Assembly: GCA_002632325.1 (NCBI GenBank)
Contig: NSJK01000003.1
Span: 1-37,956, forward strand
Reading direction: 5' to 3'
Source: Lysobacterales bacterium
GTDB lineage: Bacteria > Pseudomonadota > Gammaproteobacteria > Xanthomonadales > Rhodanobacteraceae
DNA: 37,956 nucleotides
Shown: one piece after another, positions 7,545-16,227 of the stretch
Numbering within the stretch: the first letter of the stretch is position 1
Layout of the letters: each line of letters starts with the position of its first letter
Notes under the pieces: model-generated
Databases searched by the model: none
The model's input: only the letters and a program-made list of their open reading frames with translations
What the model was told of the DNA's origin: nothing
Translations under genes and position numbers: made by a program

Positions 7545-9022
7545 GTTTCCACGATCTGCGCGGCTTTCTCGGCCGCCTCGAACGCGAACAGCAACTCGCG
7601 CGCGTGGGCAGCGAAGTCGATCCGCATCTGGAAACCACTGCGCTGAGCCTGCGCGCGCTGCGCGAAGGTGGGCCCGCGCTGCTGATGCAACATCCGCGCG
7701 GCTCACAGCATGCCTATCTAGGCAACCTCATGGGGCATCGCCGCCGCATCGAATTGGCGATGGCCGACCGTCCGCTGAGCTCGCTGCGCGAACTGGGCAC
7801 GCTGCTCGCCTCGATCAAGGAACCACGCTGGCCCTCGAGCCTGCGCCAGGCGCTTGCGCAGTGGCCGGAACTCGCACAACTCGCGCACGTCGCGCCGCAG
7901 AACGTGCGCGATGCCGCGTTTCTCGATCGCAGCATCGAGCGCAAGGACATCGACCTCGCCGAGCTGCCGATCCAGCACTGCTGGCCCGGCGATGCCGGCA
8001 AGCTCATCACGCTCGGCCTCGTGGTGACGCGCGGCACGCGCCAGACGCGCCAGAACGTGGCGATCTATCGCCAGCAGGTGATCGGCCCCAATCGCGTGAT
8101 CATGCGCTGGCTGCCGCATCGCGGTGGTGCGCTCGATTACGCCGACTGGAAGCGCGCGCATCCGCAGCAGCCGTTTCCCGTGCTGGTGGTGATCGGCGCC
8201 GATCCGGCGACCCTGCTCGCTGCGGTCGCGCCGGTGCCCGACACCTTGTCCGAATACGAATTCGCCGGCCTCTTGCGCGGCCAGCGCACGCGCCTGTGGC
8301 GCAGCGAACTCACCGGCCTCGACGCGCCAGCAGGCGCCGAGATCGTGCTCGAAGGCTTCATCCATCCCGACGACACCGCGCTCGAAGGCCCGTTCGGTGA
8401 TCACACCGGCTACTACAACGCGCAGGACCACTTCCCCGTGCTCACGATCGAGCGCATGCGCCTGCGCAACGCGGCGATCTACCACGGCAGCTACATGGGC
8501 CGCGCACCGCACGATGAGCCGTCGGTGATGGCGATGGCACTCAACGACGTGTTCGTGCCGATCCTGCAGAAGGTATTTCCCGAGATCATCGATTTCCACC
8601 TGCCGCCCGAGGCCTGCTCCTATCGCATCGCGGTGGTTGCGATCCGCAAGCAGTACGCCGGCCACGCGCGGCGCGTGATGATGAGCGTTTGGTCCTACCT
8701 GCGCCAGTTCACCTACACCAAGTTCGTGATCGTGGTCGATGAGGACATCGACGCGCGCGACTGGTCGCAGGTGATCTGGGCGATGTCCACGCGCGTGGAT
8801 CCCGCGCGCGACACGATGCTGGTGGAGAACACGCCGATCGACTATCTCGACTTCGCCAGCCCCGTGGCGGGACTGGGCTCCAAGCTCGGCATCGACGCCA
8901 CCAACAAGTGGCCGGGCGAAACCACGCGTGACTGGGGCAAGCCGATCCAGTCCGACGCGCAAGTGGAAAAGCGCGTCGATACGCTGTGGGCGCAATTGGT
9001 CCGCGCCAGCGGCACGAGCTGA
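7541..9022 (+). CDS. ubiD: UbiD-family prenylated-FMN decarboxylase
   Basis: 493 residues from the ATG at 7541, overlapping the tyrA-like stop by 4 bases; E. coli UbiD has 497. The UbiD signature [11 protein letters not shown] is near residue 284. [20 protein letters not shown] and [17 protein letters not shown] are also recognisable, as are the late [13 protein letters not shown] residues. The family uses prenylated FMN made by UbiX, not seen here, to decarboxylate 3-polyprenyl-4-hydroxybenzoate in ubiquinone synthesis. Ubiquinone genes ubiU/ubiV lie 4.8 kb downstream. Its place behind tyrA and an amino acid decarboxylase also leaves open a related aromatic-acid substrate. Confidence 0.92.
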   Translation: MSFHDLRGFLGRLEREQQLARVGSEVDPHLETTALSLRALREGGPALLMQHPRGSQHAYLGNLMGHRRRIELAMADRPLSSLRELGTLLASIKEPRWPSSLRQALAQWPELAQLAHVAPQNVRDAAFLDRSIERKDIDLAELPIQHCWPGDAGKLITLGLVVTRGTRQTRQNVAIYRQQVIGPNRVIMRWLPHRGGALDYADWKRAHPQQPFPVLVVIGADPATLLAAVAPVPDTLSEYEFAGLLRGQRTRLWRSELTGLDAPAGAEIVLEGFIHPDDTALEGPFGDHTGYYNAQDHFPVLTIERMRLRNAAIYHGSYMGRAPHDEPSVMAMALNDVFVPILQKVFPEIIDFHLPPEACSYRIAVVAIRKQYAGHARRVMMSVWSYLRQFTYTKFVIVVDEDIDARDWSQVIWAMSTRVDPARDTMLVENTPIDYLDFASPVAGLGSKLGIDATNKWPGETTRDWGKPIQSDAQVEKRVDTLWAQLVRASGTS

Positions 9023-9135
9023 CAGCGATATCCGCGACGACGCACAGCCGACCGGATCACACCGCGCCAGTGCTTGCGCTTGCGCATCTCATCGTCGAGA
9101 CTTCCAGACGCCTTGATCGCCAATCGGAATCCAGC

Positions 9136-10704
9136 ATGGACGCATCATTCGCGCGCCTGGCTGCTCTTGCCCTGCTCGTTTTCAGCGGCGTCCTCGCCGG
9201 CGACGTGCGCGCGGGCGATGCCGAAGACGAGATCTTCCGTGATGGTTTCGACGTGGTGAACCTGCCGGCCGGGTCGATTGCATTCAGCGACGAAACCAGC
9301 CAGTACCTGGACCAGATCGCCGATTCGGACTATCGCTTCGATGCGTTGTGGACCGATTTCAATGGCGACGGCTGCCACGACGCATGGATATTCGCCCACG
9401 CCGACCCCGCCACCAGCCGCCTGTGGGTCAACGACTGCAGCGCCGCACACCAGCTCGTGCTGACCGGCAACGACCTCGTGCATTACTACATCAACCCGCC
9501 GGAACTGCCGCGCGGTTCGGGCTGGATCAGCCTGCTCGATTTCAACGGCGACGGTCGCCAGGACTTCTGGACCCGCGACGCCGCCACCCCGGCCGCCCGT
9601 TACGTCAACGCGACCAGCGCGCCCGCTGCCACCCCATTCTTTTCCGGCAAGGAGACGGGCTGCGACGACCACTGCGTGCAGGTCGACATCGATGGCGATG
9701 ACCGCTTCGACATCGTGCGCGAGGACGGCACGGTCCGCGATGCGCTCGATGGCAGCACCGTCGCTGCCACGATCGACAGCGCCAACTACCGCGGCGCCGC
9801 CGACATCGATGGCGATGGCTGGACCGACCTCGTGCAGCCGCTGGGCGGTGGTTACTGGCACAACGACCAGGGCGTGCTGGAATGGCGCGCCGTGCCCGGA
9901 CTGACCGGCGATACCGAACTGATGCTCATGGTCGACTTCGACAATGACGGCGACATCGACCTCTTCACCATCGGCCAGACGCAGAACGGCGCGCGCCTGT
10001 ATCGCAACGACGCCAACGCGGGCTTCACCGATGCCAGCAGCGGCTCGGGTGTCGAAGCAATCCAGTTCCAGCCATGGTGGACCGGCTACGGCAACGTCAC
10101 GGCCGGCGATCTCGACAACGACGGCCTGCAAGACATCGTGGTCGCTGGCGATCGCTATTCGCCCAGCGTGAGCCTGCTGCGTAATCTGGGCGGCCTGCAC
10201 TTCCAGCGCCTCGATCTGGACCTTGGCGACTCGACCGCTGGCAGCGAAAGCGGCAAGCCGCGCGCCGCGCTGGCCGATTTCGAGAACGACGGACGCCTGG
10301 ACTTGCTCAAGACCCAGGCCGGCAGCAACGCCGGAGTCTGGCGCAACACCACGGCCACCGGCAGCAATCGCTGGATGAAGCTGCGCGTGCGCGGACAGGG
10401 CCTCAACAGCGATGGCGTCGGCGCGGACGTGAAGTGGTACGCGCCCGGAACCAATACCCTGCTTGCGCACATGAGCGTGCAGGTCTCCAACCAGCATCCA
10501 CAGGCCTGGCTGCACACGGGCGTGGGCGCACACGCCAAGGTCGACATGCTCATCAGCTGGCCGCATGGCGGGCCGGCGCGCCGCTTCGACAACCTCGATA
10601 CCGATCAGGAAATCATCGCCTGGCCGGCCAGCGGCGGCTGCATCATCGAGCACTGGTCACCCGGCAGCGGCTGGCCACTGGCGGCGCCGGCCAACTGCCA
10701 ATAA
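9136..10704 (+). CDS. Secreted FG-GAP/VCBS propeller protein with UnbV-like C-terminus
   Basis: 522 residues from the ATG at 9136, which begins a clear signal peptide (hydrophobic residues ~8-22, cleavage likely after VRA). Right after the signal comes EIFRDGFD (residues ~32-39), the motif found at the C-terminus of other secreted proteins here but placed at the N-terminus. About seven Ca-binding FG-GAP/VCBS loops follow (DFNGDG, DIDGDG, DFDNDG, DLDNDG, DFENDG types), as in integrin-like propellers. The last ~100 residues (RWMKLRVRGQGLNSDGVGADV and onward) resemble an ASPIC/UnbV domain. An extracellular binding role is inferred. A large hairpin element follows the stop. Confidence 0.85.
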   Translation: MDASFARLAALALLVFSGVLAGDVRAGDAEDEIFRDGFDVVNLPAGSIAFSDETSQYLDQIADSDYRFDALWTDFNGDGCHDAWIFAHADPATSRLWVNDCSAAHQLVLTGNDLVHYYINPPELPRGSGWISLLDFNGDGRQDFWTRDAATPAARYVNATSAPAATPFFSGKETGCDDHCVQVDIDGDDRFDIVREDGTVRDALDGSTVAATIDSANYRGAADIDGDGWTDLVQPLGGGYWHNDQGVLEWRAVPGLTGDTELMLMVDFDNDGDIDLFTIGQTQNGARLYRNDANAGFTDASSGSGVEAIQFQPWWTGYGNVTAGDLDNDGLQDIVVAGDRYSPSVSLLRNLGGLHFQRLDLDLGDSTAGSESGKPRAALADFENDGRLDLLKTQAGSNAGVWRNTTATGSNRWMKLRVRGQGLNSDGVGADVKWYAPGTNTLLAHMSVQVSNQHPQAWLHTGVGAHAKVDMLISWPHGGPARRFDNLDTDQEIIAWPASGGCIIEHWSPGSGWPLAAPANCQ

Positions 10705-10709
10705 CAGGG

Positions 10710-10868
10710 GGCTGAAAAAGTCCATCCTGGACTTCTTCAGATCGCCGAGTCCGGTACATGCCCGGACTCGTCTCCGACGAATCAATCCCTTGCGGGATCG
10801 ATTCGCGTGCAGTGCATCCCTGCACTGCGCTATCAGGTTGCTGAAATGGGTTTTTCAGCAGCCTGATA
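10710..10868. repeat. Five-hairpin element between convergent genes (MITE/terminator-like)
   Basis: Five consecutive hairpins occupy 160 bases: 10712-10740 (13-bp stem, one mismatch), 10746-10770 (9 bp), 10778-10805 (12 bp, one mismatch), 10809-10828 (8 bp) and 10831-10868 (16 bp, one mismatch). The outer ends are also roughly inverted: ggctgaaaaa at the left, and tttttcagcagcc at the right. It sits between the converging FG-GAP and Nudix genes. A mobile miniature element, a bidirectional terminator or both would explain it. Confidence 0.65.
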
Positions 10869-10917
10869 ACCCGCAGCACGCCTCGTCCGAACGGCCACGA
10901 CCGATCGCAAGCCACGC

Positions 10918-11388
10918 TCAGGCGCCATCAGGCAAGCGCAGAACCGGCTGCGGTGTGCGATTGACGAACTCGCGGCGCACGTGGGCGATCAGATCGCGCT
11001 GGCTGCCGAACGGCAGTTCATCGGCGGCGCGTGCCAGCGTGACCCAACGGAACGCCGAGTGCTCGTCGTTGAGTCGAACCTGTGCGTCAACCGCAATGCG
11101 GGCGACAAATCCCGGCACGATCTGGATGCAGTTCGCGCTGGCATCGTAAAACTGCTCGCAGAAGCTGGTCGCGTACAGCTCAAGCGGTACGAGCCCGGTT
11201 TCCTCGGCCAGTTCGCGCCGTGCCGCCTGCCAGGCCGTCTCACCGACCTCGATGTGCCCGGCGACATAACTCCACAGCCCTTTGAGATAAGGTGAAGCGC
11301 GCCGCACGAGCAGCATGCGTGTACGCGCGCCGCTACCGCGCAAGGCAAGGATGCTGACCATGGTGCAGCGCACCGGCAGTTCGGCCAT
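10918..11388 (-). CDS. Nudix hydrolase
   Basis: 156 residues from the ATG at 11386-11388, preceded by an AGGA ribosome site; a longer frame upstream lacks support. The Nudix box is complete: GHIEVGETAWQAARREL then AEETGL, fitting GX5EX7REUXEEXGU. The N-terminal strand MVSILALRG and the LLVRRASPYLKGLWSYVAG segment are typical of the fold. Such enzymes hydrolyse a nucleoside diphosphate linked to another group. The DGFVARI-like Ala/Arg-rich C-terminus gives no specificity clue; dihydroneopterin triphosphate-type or house-cleaning activity are both possible. It is cytoplasmic and converges on the FG-GAP gene. Confidence 0.88.
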   Translation of the reverse strand: MAELPVRCTMVSILALRGSGARTRMLLVRRASPYLKGLWSYVAGHIEVGETAWQAARRELAEETGLVPLELYATSFCEQFYDASANCIQIVPGFVARIAVDAQVRLNDEHSAFRWVTLARAADELPFGSQRDLIAHVRREFVNRTPQPVLRLPDGA

Positions 11389-11670
11389 GGTGATTTCCTG
11401 CTCCCGACGCCGCCATTCGGACGGCAAAACCACGGTGAATCTTCGGTCTGTGCCGCCGATGCGGTCAATGACACGCCCACTCTGCTGCCTGCGTTCGGAA
11501 CCTGCCCGAGTCAGCACGGTTGACCTCGGTCATGGACGCGCAGGGCCACAAGCCGCAGGATGCAGCCTCCAGACCCGAGCCTGCATGCCCATGGCGCCAG
11601 CCCCTTGCCAACGCCAGCGACCGCCGAGCCTGCGTGCACGTCTGACACAAGGACTGCAGGGACGCGCACG

Positions 11671-12732
11671 ATGAAACTCTGGCTGCAAAAGATCCGCACC
11701 TCGATCACGACGATGTCGCCAGGCTATTTCAGCATGGTGATGGCGACCGGAATCATGTCGCTGGCCGCGCACCTGATGGAACTGCCATTGCTCGCGCAAG
11801 GCCTGTTCGCGGTGAACTGGATCCTGTTCGTGGTGATCTGCACGCTGGCGCTGGCGCGGCTGCTGTGGCACCCGAAACTCGTGGTCGGTGATCTATTCAA
11901 TCACCTGCAGGCGCCGGGCTTCTTCACCTTTGTCGCCGCCTGCTCGATCCTTGCCGGCCAGAGCCTCTTGATCGGCGGCAATCTGCCGCTGGCGGTGCTG
12001 CTCGGCAGCGTCGGCCTGATTGCCTGGGTCGGACTCACCTACACGATCTTCACCGTGCTCACGGTCAAGCAGAACAAGCCGAGTCTGGATCGCGGCATCA
12101 ATGGCGGCTGGTTGCTGGCCGTCGTGGCGACGCAATCGATGGCGGTGGTCTCGGCACTGATCGCGCCCGAAGTCGGCCAGCCGCTGCGGCTGGAACTCAA
12201 TTTCTTCGCACTGTCGATGTGGCTGTGGGGCGGCATGCTCTACATCTGGATGATGTCGCTGATCTTCTACCGCTACACCTTCTTCGAGTTCTCGCCCGCC
12301 GACCTGTCGCCGCCTTACTGGATCAACATGGGCGCGATGGCGATCTCCACACTCGCCGGCTCGCTCCTGATCCTCAACACGCCGCACGCGCCCTTTCTCA
12401 ATTCCATGCTGCCCTTTCTCAAGGGCTTCACGGTGTTCTACTGGGCCACCGGAACGTGGTGGATTCCGATGCTGCTGGTGCTGGCGATCTGGCGCCACGT
12501 GGTGCGCCGGTTCCCGTTCACCTACGACCCGATGTACTGGGGCGCGGTGTTCCCGTTGGGCATGTATGCGGTGAGCACCTTGCGCATGATGGAAGCGTTG
12601 AGCCTGCCGTTCCTCGGCAAGCTGCCGCACCTGATGTTCGCGCTCGGCATCACGGCGTGGACGCTGCTCTTCATCGGTCAGTTGCGCGCACTGCGCCGGC
12701 ATTGGTCGAGTTCGGGCGCGCAGACGCAATGA
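11671..12732 (+). CDS. TDT/TehA-family (SLAC1-like) transporter
   Basis: 353 residues from the ATG at 11671 after an AGGGA-type ribosome site; upstream in-frame codons are not protein-like. About ten hydrophobic helices cover the whole length. The start region TTMSPGYFSMVMATGIMSLAA matches the first helix of the tellurite-resistance/dicarboxylate transporter (voltage-dependent anion channel) family, and later FYWATGTWWIPML and YDPMYWGAVFPLGMYAV are also family-typical. Members move anions such as C4-dicarboxylates, sulfite or nitrate; the substrate here cannot be told. It is an inner-membrane protein. Confidence 0.85.
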   Translation: MKLWLQKIRTSITTMSPGYFSMVMATGIMSLAAHLMELPLLAQGLFAVNWILFVVICTLALARLLWHPKLVVGDLFNHLQAPGFFTFVAACSILAGQSLLIGGNLPLAVLLGSVGLIAWVGLTYTIFTVLTVKQNKPSLDRGINGGWLLAVVATQSMAVVSALIAPEVGQPLRLELNFFALSMWLWGGMLYIWMMSLIFYRYTFFEFSPADLSPPYWINMGAMAISTLAGSLLILNTPHAPFLNSMLPFLKGFTVFYWATGTWWIPMLLVLAIWRHVVRRFPFTYDPMYWGAVFPLGMYAVSTLRMMEALSLPFLGKLPHLMFALGITAWTLLFIGQLRALRRHWSSSGAQTQ

Positions 12733-12792
12733 CCAGACTCCCGCGATGATGCGCGGGGCAGGCCGGCAAGGATCAGAACGCCGAGCGTCAAC

Positions 12793-12807
12793 GCAAGCTA
12801 TGCTTGC
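12793..12807 (+). promoter_or_regulatory. Short inverted repeat upstream of 12836 gene
   Basis: gcaagc-tat-gcttgc is a perfect 6+6 palindrome with a 3-base centre, 29 bases before the next start codon. It could be an operator or a small hairpin; there is no further evidence. Confidence 0.3.
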
Positions 12808-12835
12808 TCAGGTTCCAACAAGGGAGCGATGCCCG

Positions 12836-13648
12836 ATGAAGCACGGATTTGCTGCGGTGATCTGCACGATGCTCCTGCTCGCGACCGCCGTCCACGCGCG
12901 CGCTGCGGGCAGCGTCGAGGTTACCGAGACCTTTCCCGCCGGCGACCGCGTGATGCTGCCGAGCAGCCAGACCTACTACCTGCATCTGCGCTATCACAGC
13001 CAGGTGCCGACCAGAATCTGGGCCGAGCCGTATTTCCGTGGCAAACCCGCCCATGCGGGCAGCAATCCCTCGCACACCTATCCCGCGGGCAGTGGTGAGG
13101 CGCTGGGCTGGTTCTTTCTGTTCGATGACGGCGACCAGGTCGATGAAGTGCGCTTTCGCATGGGTGACGGCACCACGCGCGGCACCCGCGAGGTGGCGCG
13201 TTATCCGGTTTCGATCACGGCGACGGCGGCCACCGCGAAGCGTTTGACACCCCCATGGGCCGAGCGTCTGCTGGCAGTGGATGAACAGCTCGATCGCGAA
13301 GCCAGACAAGCTGTTGCTGCCGAACCGGCGTCCGCCGACGAACCGGTTTCCGCCGCCGACCAGCCCTCGTTCAATGGCTTCATGCTGGCGATGTATGGCC
13401 TGGGTCTGATTGCTTTCCTCGGGCCGCTATGGGGCCTGTGGCGCTGGCGCGGACTCTGGCGCATCGTCGCCACGCTGCCGGCACTGGCGATGGCTTACGT
13501 GGTGCTGCGCCTCAACATCGACACTGCGCGCGATCCGACTTCGCACAACCTGTGGCCGTTCGAGATCCTGTTCACCAGCGCCCTGTGTGTCGGTGGATTC
13601 TGTCTACTTTCCCTGTTGCGATTCATCCTCACTGCACGAAAGCGCTGA
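12836..13648 (+). CDS. Exported protein with C-terminal membrane helices, unknown function
   Basis: 270 residues from the ATG at 12836, with AGGGAG at 12821-12826 as ribosome site. Residues 1-23 form a signal peptide (VHARAAG cleavage region). A periplasmic domain (~24-150) is rich in beta-strand and includes TETFPAGDRVMLPSSQTYYLHLRY. After a charged linker there are about three membrane helices from ~178 to 265, ending in a basic RFILTARKR tail. I do not recognise the family. The tail suggests an inner-membrane anchor with the N-terminal domain in the periplasm. It stands alone between the transporter and ubiU. Confidence 0.7.
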   Translation: MKHGFAAVICTMLLLATAVHARAAGSVEVTETFPAGDRVMLPSSQTYYLHLRYHSQVPTRIWAEPYFRGKPAHAGSNPSHTYPAGSGEALGWFFLFDDGDQVDEVRFRMGDGTTRGTREVARYPVSITATAATAKRLTPPWAERLLAVDEQLDREARQAVAAEPASADEPVSAADQPSFNGFMLAMYGLGLIAFLGPLWGLWRWRGLWRIVATLPALAMAYVVLRLNIDTARDPTSHNLWPFEILFTSALCVGGFCLLSLLRFILTARKR

Positions 13649-13745
13649 GGTTCCCAAAACTCGACCGAAACACTTTCGAGCCAGGCCGTGAATCCCGCGC
13701 GCCGTGCACGGGAGCAGGTCGAGACAGCGCTTCCACGCCCTCGCG

Positions 13746-13759
13746 CTGATCCAGATCAA
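13746..13759 (+). promoter_or_regulatory. FNR/ANR-like box upstream of ubiUV
   Basis: ctgatccagatcaa matches the FNR/ANR consensus TTGAT-N4-ATCAA at 9 of 10 defined positions. It lies 57 bases before the ubiU start codon, a reasonable place for an activator site about 41 bases upstream of a transcription start. Oxygen-controlled expression fits the anaerobic role of UbiU/UbiV. The role is inferred from sequence match and context. Confidence 0.55.
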
Positions 13760-13816
13760 GGACGCCACGGGCTCAGGCGGCGACGATGGCGTGATCGCCG
13801 CCGTGGGGAGAAACGC

Positions 13817-14815
13817 ATGCAACTGGTCTGTCCTGCCGGGAATCTCCCGGCGCTGCAGGCGGCGATCGACGCCGGCGCCGATGCGGTCTACGCGGGGTTT
13901 CGCGACCAGACCAACGCACGCGCGTTTCCGGGTCTGAACTTCAGCGACGAGGAACTGCGTCGCGGCATCGACTACGCGCACGCGCGCGGTCGCAAGGTCT
14001 ATCTCGCACTCAACACCTATCCCGACAGCGTGCGCCTCCCGATCTGGCATGCCGCGGTCGACAAGGCCGCGAGCTTTGGCTGCGATGCGATCATCGCCGC
14101 CGAAATGGCCGTGCTCGACTACGCGGCGCGCACGCATCCAAACCTCGCCCGCCATCTGTCGGTGCAGGGCTCGGCCACCACCGCGCCGGCGCTGCGCTAC
14201 ATGCACGAGCGCTTCGGCATCGCCCGCGCGGTGCTGCCGCGCGTGCTCTCGATCCAGCAGGTCGAGCGTCTGTGCGAAGTCAGTCCGGTACCGCTGGAAG
14301 TGTTCGCCTTCGGCAGCCTGTGCATCATGGTCGAGGGCCGCTGCCAGCTCTCGAGCTATGTCACCGGCGCCTCGCCCAATCGCCACGGCGTGTGCTCGCC
14401 GGCCAAGTTCGTGCGCTGGGACGAACATGCCGACGGCCGCCGCAGCGTGCATCTCAACGAGGTACTGATCGACAAGTTCGAACCGACCGAACCGGCCGGC
14501 TATCCGACCGTATGCAAGGGCCGCTTCGACGTGCGCGGCGAGGTGTTCCACGCGCTCGAGGAACCGACCAGCCTCAACACGCTCGAACTCCTGCCGCGAC
14601 TCGCGCAGGCCGGCGTGGCCGCGCTCAAGATCGAAGGTCGCCAGCGCGGTGTCGCCTACGTTGCTTCGGTCACGCGCACCTGGCGCGCGGCGATCGATCG
14701 ACATACCGCGGCGCCTGACAAGTGGAGCGTGCAGCCGGGCTGGCAACAGGAACTTTCGCGTCATGCCGAAGGCCACCAGACCACGCTCGGCCCCTACCAC
14801 CGACATTGGCATTGA
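13817..14815 (+). CDS. ubiU: UbiU, O2-independent ubiquinone hydroxylation (peptidase U32 family)
   Basis: 332 residues from the ATG at 13817, preceded by GGGGAG; E. coli UbiU has 331. It begins MQLVCPAGNLPALQAAIDAGADAVYAG-style, the usual U32-family start. Cysteines fall at residues 169, 176, 193 and 233, matching the 4Fe-4S ligands of E. coli UbiU (169, 176, 193, 232). With UbiV and UbiT it hydroxylates the quinone ring without oxygen, using prephenate as oxygen donor. ubiV starts 10 bases downstream. An FNR-like box upstream suggests induction at low oxygen. No ubiT is present in the window. Confidence 0.93.
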   Translation: MQLVCPAGNLPALQAAIDAGADAVYAGFRDQTNARAFPGLNFSDEELRRGIDYAHARGRKVYLALNTYPDSVRLPIWHAAVDKAASFGCDAIIAAEMAVLDYAARTHPNLARHLSVQGSATTAPALRYMHERFGIARAVLPRVLSIQQVERLCEVSPVPLEVFAFGSLCIMVEGRCQLSSYVTGASPNRHGVCSPAKFVRWDEHADGRRSVHLNEVLIDKFEPTEPAGYPTVCKGRFDVRGEVFHALEEPTSLNTLELLPRLAQAGVAALKIEGRQRGVAYVASVTRTWRAAIDRHTAAPDKWSVQPGWQQELSRHAEGHQTTLGPYHRHWH

Positions 14816-14825
14816 GGGCGACGCG

Positions 14826-15725
14826 ATGAAACTCGGTCTCGGCCCCTTGCAGTACTTCTGGCCACGCGAGCGCACGCTTGCGTTCTATCGCCAAGCCGTG
14901 AGCTGGCCGCTCGACATCCTTTATCTCGGCGAAACGGTGTGCAGCAAGCGCCGTGAACTGGGCACGCGCGACTGGATCGATCTCGCGCAGGAGCTGGCCG
15001 CCAGCGGCAAGCAGATCGTGCTGTCCTCGCTCGCGCTGATCGAAGCCGAATCGGAACTGGGTGCGCTCAAGCGGCTGGTCGAGGAAGGCGGCCTCATGAT
15101 CGAAGCCAATGATCTCTCGGCGGTGCAGTTGTGCCGCGAACGCGAGGTGCCTTTCGTCGCCGGTCCCACGCTCAATGTCTACAACCACCATGCGCTTGCC
15201 CTGCTGATGAGCGATGGCCTGCGCCGCTGGGTACCCGGCGTCGAACAGGGCCATGCGCTGATCGCGGAACTGCGCGCGGCGATGCAGGCCGAGGGCAAGG
15301 CCATGCCCGAGCTTGAAGTGATCGCGTTCGGCCGCCCGCCGCTGTCGTTCTCGGCGCGCTGCTTCACCGCGCGCGCGCTCGACGTGCCCAAGGACCAATG
15401 CGGCTTTCGCTGCATCGACTATCCCGACGGCATGCCACTCGCCACGCGCGAAGGCAAACCCTTCCTGCGCATCAACGGCATCCAGATCCAGGGCGAGGAA
15501 GTCACCGACCTCGGCCCCGAGTTGCCGCAACTGCGCATGCTCGGCGTGGACGTGCTGCGCTTGTATCCGCAGGTCGAAGGCATGGCCGAGGTGGTCGCAC
15601 ATTTCGATCGCGCCCGCCGCGAACATGAGGCGCCAGCGGCGATCGGCGCACGCAATGGCTACTGGCACGGCGAAGCCGGAATGAGCGGCATCGCCACTGA
15701 TCAGGCGGCAACATTCAACGCTTGA
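14826..15725 (+). CDS. ubiV: UbiV, O2-independent ubiquinone hydroxylation (peptidase U32 family)
   Basis: 299 residues from the ATG at 14826; E. coli UbiV has 292. It opens with MKLGLGPLQYFWPRERTLAF, family-typical. Cysteines at 39, 179, 192 and 196 correspond to the E. coli UbiV 4Fe-4S ligands (39, 180, 193, 197). UbiV forms a heterodimer with UbiU and is needed for anaerobic ubiquinone synthesis. The 10-base gap after ubiU indicates one operon. The last ~15 residues are a lineage-specific tail. Confidence 0.93.
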   Translation: MKLGLGPLQYFWPRERTLAFYRQAVSWPLDILYLGETVCSKRRELGTRDWIDLAQELAASGKQIVLSSLALIEAESELGALKRLVEEGGLMIEANDLSAVQLCREREVPFVAGPTLNVYNHHALALLMSDGLRRWVPGVEQGHALIAELRAAMQAEGKAMPELEVIAFGRPPLSFSARCFTARALDVPKDQCGFRCIDYPDGMPLATREGKPFLRINGIQIQGEEVTDLGPELPQLRMLGVDVLRLYPQVEGMAEVVAHFDRARREHEAPAAIGARNGYWHGEAGMSGIATDQAATFNA

Positions 15726-15840
15726 GGTGTCGCTGAAAACGCCTCCATCGCGGCGGCTCTCGACGGTCGAAGGGCCGGTCAAGCCGGAATTTGATTGGCG
15801 TCGAACCTCAGCCGAGAATCTCATGGGAAGACGGAGGATT

Positions 15841-15968
15841 CCTTCTCCCTGCGGGAGAAGGTGCCGGCAGGCGGATGAGGGCTGGAACGCCCAGCCACAC
15901 CGAACGCCTCCCCACAAAGCACTCCCTCATCCGGCGCTTCGCGCCACCTTCTGCCGATGAGAGAAGGG
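15841..15968. repeat. Imperfect inverted repeat element in spacer
   Basis: The left part (ccttctccctgcgggagaag, then gcggatgaggg) is matched in inverted form by ccctcatccggcgc and later gagaaggg. This is the style of the ~130-base spacer repeats common in xanthomonads, and the element could fold into a large hairpin. No gene is supported in 15726-16227; a 77-codon open frame here reads through the repeat and is not convincing. Confidence 0.55.
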
Positions 15969-16227
15969 AAAACGCAGTCGGGGTTCGATGCTGATCGGAA
16001 ACCGTCATGCCGACGAGAATTCGCACGCGTTCGCTTCAGCAAATTCACTGAAAAGTCGGATTCCATGATGCGCTGGAATGACCAGTGTTGCCTTGTGGAA
16101 CCTTGTCTTGATCGAAGGCCCCGGACAACGCGAAGCAAGCGGATGCGATGCATTCGCGCTTGTGCCTTGCATCGCGGTGTGCGGTCAAACAATCGTGTAG
16201 CCTTGCCGCATCCCATGGAGATTTTCG

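Noticed and set aside
7718..8995. 425-codon minus-strand frame, and similar ones at 5584-6876 and 9145-10653
   Set aside because: Each is antisense to a gene with strong family evidence (ubiD, cds1-like, FG-GAP) and reads as low-complexity sequence.
10710..10868. CRISPR-like array
   Set aside because: The five hairpins differ in sequence and there are no regular repeats and spacers.
15727..15960. 77-codon plus-strand frame after ubiV
   Set aside because: It passes through a hairpin repeat and has no ribosome site or family resemblance.
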